In this document: positions 54,801-64,000 of the stretch, in pieces
How positions within the stretch are numbered: position 1 is the stretch's first letter
Layout of the letters: every line of letters begins with the position of its first letter
DNA from: Trichoplax sp. H2
Taxonomy: Eukaryota > Placozoa > Uniplacotomia > Trichoplacea
Direction of reading: 5' to 3'
Assembly: GCA_003344405.1 (NCBI GenBank)
Contig: NOWV01000105.1
Span: forward strand, 1 to 64,000
Length of the DNA: 64,000 bases
Translations under genes and position numbers: made by a program
The notes under the pieces: model-generated
What the model was told of the DNA's origin: nothing
Databases searched by the model: none
Seen by the model: the letters and a program-made list of their open reading frames with translations, nothing else

Positions 54801-57637
54801 TTTTCGTTCCATTTCCTCGTGCCCACAAGACAGTATTGTTCAGACTCGCATCCCAATTGCATAGACCAGTCTCGAAGGTGCAATCAAATGGACTTGGACC
54901 TGGGGTAGCCGTGGGTGCTATTGATGAAGAAATGATATTTGCAGTACAGTTACCAGCATTGAAAGTGATATCATCAACAGCGATATCTCCAGTAAAAGCT
55001 CGGCCCATGGTAGCTTGGAAGATGATTCTATAGTAATTATCAGTTTGAATGAAAACTTGGCCATTTACCCACATTTTTCCATGATTGCCAGAAATAGCGC
55101 CTAATGTCATTAAGCTTAGATTGTTATTGTTACTATCAAATTCTTGCATCAGGACACTTACAGTATTCACGGTGGCACCATACATGTAATAGTAGAAGGA
55201 TAGGCATCTTCCAGTATTTGAATCGAATTTTTCGCTAACATACCAGGCTTTTTCTCCAGCTTGACCAGCATTAGAAGCTTCAAAGTAGAGATAGTGGCCA
55301 GCTGGTGTTCCTAAGGTGTGATCATTTGTAGGGCCAGTGAAGGAACTAGGAGTTCCTCCGCTATTAATTATCCAGTCGAACTGATCACCGACTTGAGTAT
55401 TAGACCATGAGCAATATCCTTCAAAATTACACGACCCTGCAGCCGGGCATTTACCAGTTAAGAAACGTATGTCATCAATAGCGATATCACCGAAAGTTCC
55501 AGCTCCGACGACAGCTTCAAAGATGATCTGAAAGGGTGCACTTGGATTGACAATAGTGGCCCAGCCAAGATTCCAAATATTACCTTGATTGGTAGTTTTT
55601 TCAAAAATAGCATCCCTGGTAACACCGTTACTTCTGATTTTCACTTCAATTGCACCGGATAGATTGCCATATAAGTGATAGAAAAATTCTAAGCATGTTC
55701 CATTAGCTGGAGTTGCAGCATAAGTATCACTAATAACTTGAGTTCTCATTCCAGGTGTTGGATCCATAGTACTGGCATACATATAGTGTCCTAGATTGAA
55801 AGTCAATGAGGACAGACTAATTTTAATTTTACTCGTGCATTTAAGAAGTTTATATGATTCAAAAATGATATCGAATAGAGTAGTAAACAGATGACAGTTC
55901 TATCATAATGGATAGGGTAAGATAAAACAAAAATAAACTATTACATTATAGAATGCCATCATGTTTAACTATCTATTGCTATATTTTTAACGTAGCCATA
56001 TTATAACGTGATCGAATGATGAGAACTTGATTTTTTATGTCTCATTGAGTTATTTGTCATTATTTCTTTGCAAATAAGATGATTGAAAAAGGTCATTATT
56101 AAATTACCTGCTGCTGTTAAAGTTGTATGATCAGTAGCTGGACCAGTTCCATTGAATGAATTGCCACCATTTCCAATAGTCCAAACAAATTTAGGATTAT
56201 TGGTTAAATCTGCGTATCCACAAAGTCCTCCCTCGAAATCACAGTAATCTGGTAAAGTTTTATGGTTAGTAGCTTGTTTCAATTTATAATCGAAATAAGG
56301 CAAAATATTAAAGACCTTTATTGATAGAACAAGTATGTACTACCTAACTATCTTAATAGATATTATACCTGAGTATGGACAATCTAAAGGTGCCAGAAAA
56401 ATATCATCCAGGGATATGTCCCCTCTGAAACTTGTTCCTGTCGTCCCTTTAAAGGAAATCTATGAAATAGAATTTATAGAGAGAAATTTAAATGAATTAG
56501 TGTTACATCACAAAATAATCATGCTATAGCTTGTAATCATCTTAAGTCATGAATTGAATGTTAGAACTGTTTAATAGCAGATCTACTAACAGTAATATTT
56601 TGTGGTGTATTTAAGGTAATAGCTGCTGGTCTCCAAGCATTGCCTTGTGTTCCAAAGCGTTGCCATATTACATTTTGTTGGCCTCCCATAAGGTCAGTAG
56701 TTAAGACCTGCAAGTTATTAATATCTTGTCCAAACATATGATACCAAAACTTGAAGCAAACATTAGTATTGGAATTGATGGTTGGGCTGACTAGGATAGC
56801 CGTTTCGTTAACAACGCGGGGAAACGAAGTTTCGATGTAGATATAGTAGCCTAATATCATTAAAATTGAAGTTTAGAATGTATGATTTACTAAATTGACG
56901 CTTTATATGACATCATGTGTTTCTAAATTTCCAGTCGGAAGTTGCTATTGGTTTCTATTAGTAAATTTTTGTTTTTACTTCAAAGACTGCAATTCTGGCC
57001 TTACTGGATGGAAGCAAGGAATAAAGATGTTTATTACTTCATATTATTTGAAATTCTATGTACAGAGAGTCGCCTGTTCTGTCATTAATATTATTTTAAA
57101 ATTAAGTTTGATCATATCTATGCATAGTAGATAATATCGGTTGCTTAATTGATGGATGTTAACTCAAATAGTTTCAAGTTCTAAACTAATTTAGCGGTAA
57201 TATCCGTTATTTTTCAGTATTTCGCATGCAGTTGCCCTATAATTGAGCCGCAGTGAAGGAAATCCACAAAATATCGACATTATTGCATAAATCTGAACGA
57301 AAGATTTGATCTTGATATGCATAATTGGCTATAATTTTAATCAATCTATTGTAGTTATGATCGATTTCGCTGAATGTAGCATCCAAGTAGGTCTATTTCG
57401 GAATTAGGTTATGTTATAATATCAAATCGATGGTTGAATCTTACCTGTTCCAGTCGTATGATCGCCAACTGGTCCAGTACCAACACTAGGACTTCTTGAA
57501 TTGGTACGAGTCCAGTTAAAATTATCGTTTAAACTTTGTTTCCAAGCACAGAATCCATTTTCAAAATTGCAGTCTAGATTCGATTCTATGATTGGCTGTG
57601 CCAATGAAATGGCAACTAAAAAGGATAATAGCAGCAT
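30176..57637 (-). CDS. Giant MAM/LDLa/kringle type I membrane protein (MALRD1-like), 18 coding exons, 7,822 aa
   Basis: Exons: 57637-57445, 56850-56591, 56459-56369, 56248-56108, 55790-54759, 54615-53110, 52971-38920, 38790-38522, 38282-33623, 33517-33401, 33156-32998, 32874-32665, 32318-32181, 31859-31701, 31263-31138, 30832-30718, 30507-30381, 30289-30176. All junctions are GT-AG with compatible phases, and 23,469 nt is an exact multiple of three. Order: signal peptide '[15 protein letters not shown]'; 27 MAM domains in nine triplets with one kringle (~3550-3630); 14 more MAMs alternating with LDLa modules (15 intact); helix ~7714-7738; tail with NPIY, NPLY, NPLY. MAM domains mediate adhesion or oligomerisation, LDLa modules bind ligand with calcium, and NPxY motifs recruit PTB adaptors for endocytosis or signalling. 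The mix resembles MALRD1 (human about 2,150 aa) but is far longer. Specific function unknown. Transcript evidence is needed to show that one mRNA spans all exons. Confidence 0.88.
31022..31137 (-). other. Possible alternative membrane anchor by retention of the last-LDLa intron
   Basis: If the GTAAGA donor after the last LDLa exon (ending 31138) is not used, the frame stays open for 38 more codons. It reads a perfect 20-residue helix '[20 protein letters not shown]', then '[11 protein letters not shown]' and a stop. That is a second transmembrane anchor with a positive stop-transfer but without the NPxY tail. It may be a real isoform or chance in AT-rich intron sequence; the position and the basic flank make it more than trivial. 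Confidence 0.35.
33623..38282 (-). other. 4,660-nt exon 9 of the giant gene (end of MAM 33 to MAM 40)
   Basis: An uninterrupted frame from acceptor 'ctatgcag' (phase 0) to a GTGCGT donor (phase 1). It encodes the end of one MAM domain, then seven MAM and seven LDLa modules. The ATG near the start of the long frame lies in the intron and is not a start codon. The exon joins 38790-38522 on one side and the LDLa exon 33517-33401 on the other. Confidence 0.9.
40925..40960 (-). other. Collapsed LDLa slot between MAM 29 and MAM 30
   Basis: Where the dimer pattern predicts an LDLa module of about 35 residues, only '[11 protein letters not shown]' remains. It keeps the flanking cysteines but has lost the calcium-binding 'CD...SDE' core. 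It looks like an in-frame internal deletion. Confidence 0.75.
42240..57637 (-). repeat. MAM triplet array: nine three-MAM units, 27 MAM domains
   Basis: Counting from the signal peptide, a Pro/Thr/Ser-rich linker follows every third MAM: after 3 ('[10 protein letters not shown]'), 6 ('SISPVAPPT'), 9 ('LPPTPTT'), 12 ('VPTPLPTFP'), 15 ('TPSPAPQLP'), 18 ('PPPIQPT'), 24 ('[15 protein letters not shown]') and 27 ('TPTPTPNS'). After 21 the kringle stands in its place. First members read 'W.QS.NDNFNW'-like and third members 'FENGLCTW.N....D.FDW' with 'DHTLGT'. The repeat unit is a trimer, not a single MAM. Confidence 0.87.
45304..45546 (-). other. Kringle domain within the MAM array
   Basis: About 81 residues with kringle hallmarks in order: '[15 protein letters not shown]', '[10 protein letters not shown]', '[19 protein letters not shown]' and 'YCKVPQC', that is, six cysteines at expected spacing and the conserved NYCRNPD and PWCYT. 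It sits between MAM 21 and MAM 22, followed by a short Pro-rich linker '[10 protein letters not shown]', exactly where a triplet-closing linker is due. Kringles bind proteins, often lysine side chains. Confidence 0.93.
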
Positions 57638-60431
57638 TTATTAGAGTCATTTTCTTGAAATTTTTAAGTCTAGCGACACTTTTTGCACGATAAAGAGGTT
57701 AGTGCGTTTTAGGATAACTTATCAATTGAAATAGTCAATGTTTGAAACTAAATATGGTGAGAATTTTAGTAAGTTTTTTCAATTATAAATTCAATAGCCA
57801 GCTATTACATGGTTACGAGCATATTTGAATCCATTGCAGAAATGTATCTATAGCTGTTAGATTAGTAGCGGTGAATACTTTACAGCGGCCTTTACAAGTG
57901 GGATCTTCCATATTCAACATCAAATTATACAATACACCAAAAAATAATAATAATAGTAATAATAATAAGTAAGTATTATTCAAGAGAGCTTATGTCTATT
58001 TATCTCACTCAAGAAGTATTGCATACAATATACGTCGCTTTTGTTATACTTTTATAATCAACTGTTATGGAAATGAGATTCTACACGTGATAGGATCATG
58101 GCTTGAACTATTTATTGTCGGATGTTTTTGTCTAAAATTTCTTCTTTTATTAGAATTAGATGTAATGAAGCTCGTTACTGCTTATTCTATACAAGGATAT
58201 TGACATAAGGAGTTACTAATATGCAGTACTCAATCTGGCATGAGACTATATCCAAAGTGCGATTCTATTCAGACGACAGCAGCTGTATAGTGTTTTAGAA
58301 TGTTAAAAATGTGATCGATAGGATTGCAAGCATGGCAAAGTGTTGAAATTTCAGTCCATTAAACGAGTGTTATTAGGCAAAGTAATCAACCTGTAGAAGT
58401 AGTATAGTGAATTATAACAGTATAAATACTGTATAATATACTTTCCATAGCCAAAGACTCGAACACTGTCATGAAAAAAGCTGGAAAAATGATGTGTCAG
58501 CATTCTAAATATGTAAAATTGTCATAGTCACTGAAACTCGAATAACTGAATTTGTAAAACTATTACACATTTCCCAAAGCTATTCGATTTCAAAGTTATA
58601 CATGATATAGGGCTGCCAGGTTTCCTAACTTCTTTTATCAACGAAGTCGCAGAGTCGAACAAATTACTAGTATAAATACCGGTACCTTTCAGTTTGATGT
58701 TTAGGAAACTATTGCTATTAGAATTAATAGACCAGAAATAATGTTTAAATATGTTGTTTTCTCGATATATGTCTAAAATATAGAGTAAAGAGGGGTCTAA
58801 AAATGGAAATTTTAAAAATGATACTATTAGTGTATTCATACAGAAAAAATGGTGTCCGCAACATGTTATCTTCTCTATACGATTATGTCGTAAAATATAG
58901 AGAAGAGGAACCTAATGATGGAAATTCTAAAAATGATACCATTAGTGTATCCAGAAAGAAACAGATATTCGACTACATTTTAAATATAAGTTTATATATG
59001 GACTTCTACGCATTGTCTGTAAGATAGCCCATAAAAGTAAAGAGCTACAGGCCAGGGAACAGTCATTGCCTAGAAAATTGGTGACATTTTTCGGATAATT
59101 AAATTGTTCATCTCACGATTAGTCAAGTTAATGGAAAAATCAAACGAGTTATAATCGCTGCTGAAGTCCTTGAATCAAACTTTTATGGCTCTACTTTTAT
59201 AATTCCTGTGCAACACTCTTTGGATCAATCTCTAATGCTTGCAATCGTGTAGAATAAAGACAGCAAGTTCATTAATATTGTTAATATTATAATTAGTGAC
59301 TAAATCTAAATTACTCTGTAAATTGAATGCTTGGCAATGATGGTTTGTACATTGTATTACTTGGTGTGAGCAATTTATTTTAAACCACAGGAACAACTCT
59401 TGTTAGATATGGCTATTACGAGGACAAGGGAGGTAGATTAGGACATAATCATTCAATAAGAAACTATTATGACGTAAGCAATCTATATCTCTTAACTGAT
59501 TTACTTTACTTTAGCTGCATAAGTAAACTTAACTAAAGATTCAACTAATTTAGGAGCAAGCTTACGGTTAAATCGTATTTCCAGTTCTTTCTAGCTCTAT
59601 ACAACTAAACCGAAGCCTATGCTGTAATAAATTTTATCGTTTACTGGTTTAACAACAGGAAAATGGCTTATTTACAAGCAATAGAGTAACGTGAAGATTT
59701 AATTTCGGCATGGTGGAGATAGACATTCTTTTTCCTTTATTCTTATCTATATTTTTTTTAATAACTAGATTAGTAAATAGTAAATATCCTAATTTGTAGA
59801 TAAAAATAGTGTGGATGATAGTATCAGTTAGGCTTAATTTTTCTATAAACTCTTAATTAAATCATCATTTAGATTCGTGCTAAGCATAAAGTTATATAAG
59901 AGTACTATCAAAGGCGTGGTAAGCCAATTACAATTGTGGTTTAATTACAGTATTTAGAAAGATAGATCAGCTTGAAATTAAGCAAAGTTATGTTGGAATT
60001 TGCATAGAACAAATTCTGAAAGGCAGATATAGCTATAGAAGTAAAGAAATAATGCAATAAATAAATATGATATTTTATTTGGCGTCCAGCAAGTTATTCA
60101 CTGTTTTAAGTGTATAGATAAGATGGTACATAAAAGTTATGACAGACGATAAAATTAAAAGGGTATGCTACCACTAAGGAGCAATAGCTATTTGAGCGGC
60201 ATCCATAGAGATGTCAATTTAGAACATGTATCATAAATATCGAGATAATATACGAGAAAAAGATATGGCATTGTCAAAGACAGTATGATTCAATTTTTTA
60301 CCAAAGAAACGATTAAAAGAAAATTTGGTGTCATGGGTGGAAGAGTGCTAGAAAAGTAACTTGTGCTTCAATTAGTTCTCACGTCATGTTACTCTAGCAT
60401 AGATAATACTACAATCTTCTTTAGTACTTAC
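57638..60431. other. Upstream region of the giant MAM gene
   Basis: Presumed promoter and 5' UTR territory for the minus-strand gene starting at 57637. It contains a TTA-type triplet microsatellite (about 57940-57970) and the duplication at 58757-58965. Short frames here have no recognisable domain. Confidence 0.45.
58757..58965. repeat. Imperfect two-copy tandem duplication, period ~115 bp
   Basis: Copies at about 58757-58851 and 58871-58965 share 'taaaatatagag', 'atggaaatt(t/c)(t)aaaaatgata' and 'attagtgtat'. The small frames seen on both strands here derive from this duplication and are not supported as genes. Confidence 0.7.
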
Positions 60432-60483
60432 CAATAAGTGAGCTAAGTAATAGCAGCAAATTGAGTTGATGATAGATTGCCAT
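60432..60483 (-). CDS. Orphan first exon encoding a signal-peptide-like start (partial)
   Basis: ATG at 60483 followed by 'MAIYHQLNLLLLLSSLIG' and a good donor G|GTAAGT (phase 1). This is the shape of a secreted-protein first exon. No clear partner exon was found. One in-frame option is an acceptor ('atcatag') inside the first exon of the giant MAM gene, which would replace its signal peptide and keep the mature protein. Alternatively it starts an unrecognised gene, or is chance. Confidence 0.35.
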
Positions 60484-63400
60484 GGCTTGGTTAAAGGTAA
60501 AAGTGGAACCTTTTTGCCATGCAATATATTACTAAAAGTATTCAATTTACTTTTTGCTAAGTAGAATTTGCTACCTCAAGTTGGATAGAAATTCTAGCAA
60601 CTAATTCAACTAGAGAAGATCAATAGGATTGCCCTCTGTTCTAGAATATGCTAATTAGCGGCAATAGGTCTATTTTACGGCAAAATGGAGGATGGTACAG
60701 ACAGGTAGAATTCTATACTATCTTATATCTATTGTTACTCAATTAGCTGTCAATGATTGGTGTATCAAAATCTTATGGACCCTTCCCAATCTTTCTTAAT
60801 TTAGAAAGCACATTATCTCTATTAATAATAGTAAATCGTAAACAATCTTTAGTCTATTGTGAACAATATTATATCATTTAATAAAATTGTTTACGACCCC
60901 TGGTAATATATTCTGATGATAGAATATGTAATTACTAGTAGACCGTAATGCATAAGTTGAATGCGGACAAATAAAATGAATTATTACATTACGAGAGGCT
61001 TTGCGTAATTAACTTTCTATGGCTGAAATTAATACTTGATCTCTTCCGCATTACTTGTAATATTCATGCAAAAGAGCTAAAAAAATAATGACTAGTATAC
61101 TGTGGAAAGGCGATCTTCATGAAAATTGGTATTAAGATAAGGTAGAGATTGTCTTTCACTCTAGAGAATTAGTCTATCTTATTCCATATTATAAAAAAAT
61201 TGATATTTAGCTAATCTAGGAACGAATAATCATTGCAAATAATTCGCAAAAATATTCCACTCTGACAGAAACTATTATCGATCTGTGTTACCACGCGGCT
61301 GACTCATTAATTACATTGATTATGATTTGTAATATACCGCTGCTCTAGTTGTCTTAACGATATGTACTTAAATCATTATTAGAAGCTGTGTTAATGAAAC
61401 CACTGTTATTATAATGAAGAATAAAGTTTATGCATATGATAATTACGGCTAAATGAATTATTAGGTCAAATGTTGATGTCCATCAACAATTCAACAATTA
61501 TGTTGCAGTTTTTGACATTTACTTATGTCAATAATACTCTAATATTTCCTATAATCATTCAAGTGGCTCCTCCTACCATGATCCCGCTCCTTAAATAGCC
61601 GACTTGTCAGTAAATTAGGACGATAAAGGCGGTAATTTCAGCTAATGACATGTTTCAGTAGTAAACTTTCGATCCTTATGTGGGATATTTCCCTATCTTT
61701 ATGCTCAGTAAAGTTATAGTTCTAATTCTTAAACTCAATTCAAAATTGCCATCGTTGTGTAATTCAATATACGATTTAAGAAAGCTCATATTCGAAGATA
61801 ACAAAATTGCCCCATAAAAAATACCATGAATGAATTTAAGCTGAGCTAACGTGGAATAGAATCCAATAAAAGCCTGTCACGTAGACCTTGCTTCTAGAAT
61901 TAGATCATTGTATAACTGATTACTTGATTAAGCTTATGCAGAGTTCATCGGCAGCATATGTAGATTTAAATAACAGTAGGTATACCTTGGGACATGCGAT
62001 AGTACTCTAGAAAATACACATATACATAGCATTGACGTAGCATGGCTTATAATAAAGTTGAAATTAGAGGCAATGCTGAATCAAATCCAGTTCTTAATCT
62101 TTGCAAATACCTGTATTCTGAAAGTACCGTAATTTACATTGGCCTTGATTTAATTATATCGTAGACAAGGTAATATAACACTGTCATTATTTATGCTAGT
62201 TCAAGAAATAATATATAATACCCAGTTAACTATTAAACTATCAATTCCCATCATGAAGTACAGAGTAAATTACGAATTAGGACGAGAATTAAAACTACAG
62301 TTAAAGTTGTTGCTTCATTCTTCTTTCAATCTTCAGATGTTATGCATGATTATAAATTAATTTTTTAACCTCCTCGTCAACATACTTATATGATGTACAG
62401 GCTATACTACTTACGAGTAGACCTGATCATTACCTATAAAGTAGAATGATAGCTTACAAAAAATTGTCTTATTTTTTATTATTAATAGTAAGACTCTTCA
62501 AAAAAATAATTTGTAATTTGGCTGACAATTCTGGCTAGACAACACTTAGAATATGTAATTTCAGGTCTGAACTTTGACTCTATCAAGGCCAAATATGCAG
62601 GAACTTTATGTCTATAATAAGATGACATTGATATCTGTTCATGAACCTTAATTACGATAGTAACATTTATATCAATTTCTAGTATCCAATTTCCCCCTTC
62701 CCCTTTAGGTCTTAAGGTTAAAAGTGTAAATTATAGACAAGTAATAAAAGCGGAATAGTGATTTGGTAACAATCGTAATTGAAAGTTGTGATGGAGGGTT
62801 CGATATCTCAGAGGATTGAGATTTAGTCACCATTTACAATTATTACAACAAAGGGTTTATGAAAGTTATGCTTTATTGTAGGTTAGTAATGTGAAGTACA
62901 GTGAGGTAGTTACGGTAGATCAGCGTGCAAGCTGTCGTGAGTAACGAGTAGAAGTATTAGACTGTAAGAGACTAACTAGAAGACTAACTGAGAGGCTAAC
63001 GAACTCTGAGGTAGAAATCGCCAGTATTTATAGTTTTAAAGATAGAGCACACGCAAAGCATAGGATTGTGGAATTAGATACAACATATACCATAACAGGT
63101 TACAAAATAGCAGATGATTGTAGAAAACAGCGAGTACCGTAATAACTTAAATACAGTAGTCTATATATGAATGTAGAGTAAGCGGACTGTAGATCTGTCT
63201 AAATATAAGAGCAATACAACATGTCTATATTTAAGAGTAGAATATAGTTAGAGTATATTCTAAATACACTACAAAAGTGAAGAATCTAGAGATGCAGAGC
63301 TTTCGTACAAAGTTTATCTAATATAAATTCTACGCTTACATATAAATGAAAGTTTGAGCTATAACAACAAGATTTATATGGATTACTAATTACCTTAGAG

Positions 63401-64000
63401 TTGGTTTTATCCCTTCGAAAATAGCCGCATAACACAAGTATGAATGAGCTAGAATCGCAATTAGATAATAATTATAATTTAAATCCAAAAATCTAAAGAT
63501 GTTGAAATGTCGTTCAATACTCGTATAGTCGAATAAAAGTTAAGATGATGGTTTAAATTGTAAATAAAGAGTCTAAAAGATATAAAAATGATATACTATA
63601 GATAGAGAAGACTTCTTCTCTATCTTAAAATTTATCATGTGTAGTGCTGATCTCCTTTGCTAATTATGATAAGATAGCTAAGACGACGGCATTAATCAGC
63701 ATTACGGTAGTATTGTAATGTCAATTTTTGGCTTTCAGATCTTAATTATTATACAGTAAATGGACAAATATTAATTTAAAAGGCAGAATCTAAGAGACAA
63801 AACTATATGATAAAGTACAGAACGTGTATCTAATGCAAGTTATACAGAAATGTTGCCTGTCTTGTTTTTGTTTTCTTATATATCTTTTAAATATGAGTAT
63901 AGTATTAATAAAAAATCCATCTTGTGATAAGAAACGATCTTTAATAATTTAGATTTTTAAGCAACAATTCTAGAAAATGAATAAATAAATTGTTTAAATA
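60484..64000. other. AT-rich stretch at the right edge, no gene seen
   Basis: Stops are dense in all frames and no exon, RNA gene or mobile element was recognised. Short internal similarities ('agactaactagaagactaact' near 62975) are the only structure noticed. Confidence 0.6.

Noticed and set aside
57840-57985. Minus-strand frame with a run of TTA codons followed by 'MEDPTCKGRCKVF'
   Set aside because: The leucine run is a triplet microsatellite. There is no good acceptor, no recognisable domain, and stops flank it.
58528-59027. Overlapping 103- and 74-codon frames on opposite strands
   Set aside because: They fall on the local tandem duplication and show no domain. Frames of this size are expected by chance in AT-rich DNA.
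1-64000. CRISPR arrays, operons, bacterial features, tRNA or rRNA genes
   Set aside because: None seen. The window is intron-containing animal DNA, and no cloverleaf-like or rRNA-like segment was recognised by eye.

Overview
The window is animal nuclear DNA. It is AT-rich, its genes are split by short GT-AG introns, and it carries one 20-N scaffold gap. Gene content (a p120/delta-catenin, a KIF27/KIF7-type kinesin, ANAPC13, a G-protein gamma subunit and a giant MAM/LDLa/kringle membrane protein) fits an early-branching metazoan. A placozoan such as Trichoplax is my best guess, inferred from gene type, compactness and base composition, not from a database match.

Layout: 551-6188 (+) p120/delta-catenin, five coding exons including a 33-nt microexon. 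6189-9708, no gene seen. 9709-20077 (-) KIF27-type kinesin, 38 coding exons read end to end with compatible phases, 1,320 aa. 20042-20552, first kinesin exon duplicated around the gap. 21038-21256 (+) ANAPC13. 21257-24400, a gene-poor stretch with a 173-bp duplicate and a three-copy satellite. 24818-28083 (+) G-protein gamma subunit (68 aa, two exons). 28084-30175, no gene seen. 30176-57637 (-) one giant gene, 18 coding exons, 7,822 aa. 57638-64000, almost empty apart from an orphan signal-peptide-like exon at 60432-60483.

The standout is the giant gene. Its apparently separate long reading frames join, phase for phase, into a single type I membrane protein: signal peptide, about 41 MAM domains, 15 intact LDLa modules plus one collapsed one, one kringle, one transmembrane helix, and a cytoplasmic tail with three NPxY motifs. 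The ectodomain has two higher-order repeat regimes. The first is nine MAM triplets, eight closed by a Pro/Thr linker and one by the kringle. The second is seven MAM-LDLa-MAM-LDLa dimers with alternating short and long linkers. One internal exon is 14,052 nt.

Functionally, the catenin and the MAM giant both suggest epithelial adhesion or surface-receptor roles. The kinesin suggests cilium-related function, the gamma subunit GPCR signalling, and ANAPC13 cell-cycle control. Nothing in the sequence ties these genes into one pathway; they are ordinary neighbours.
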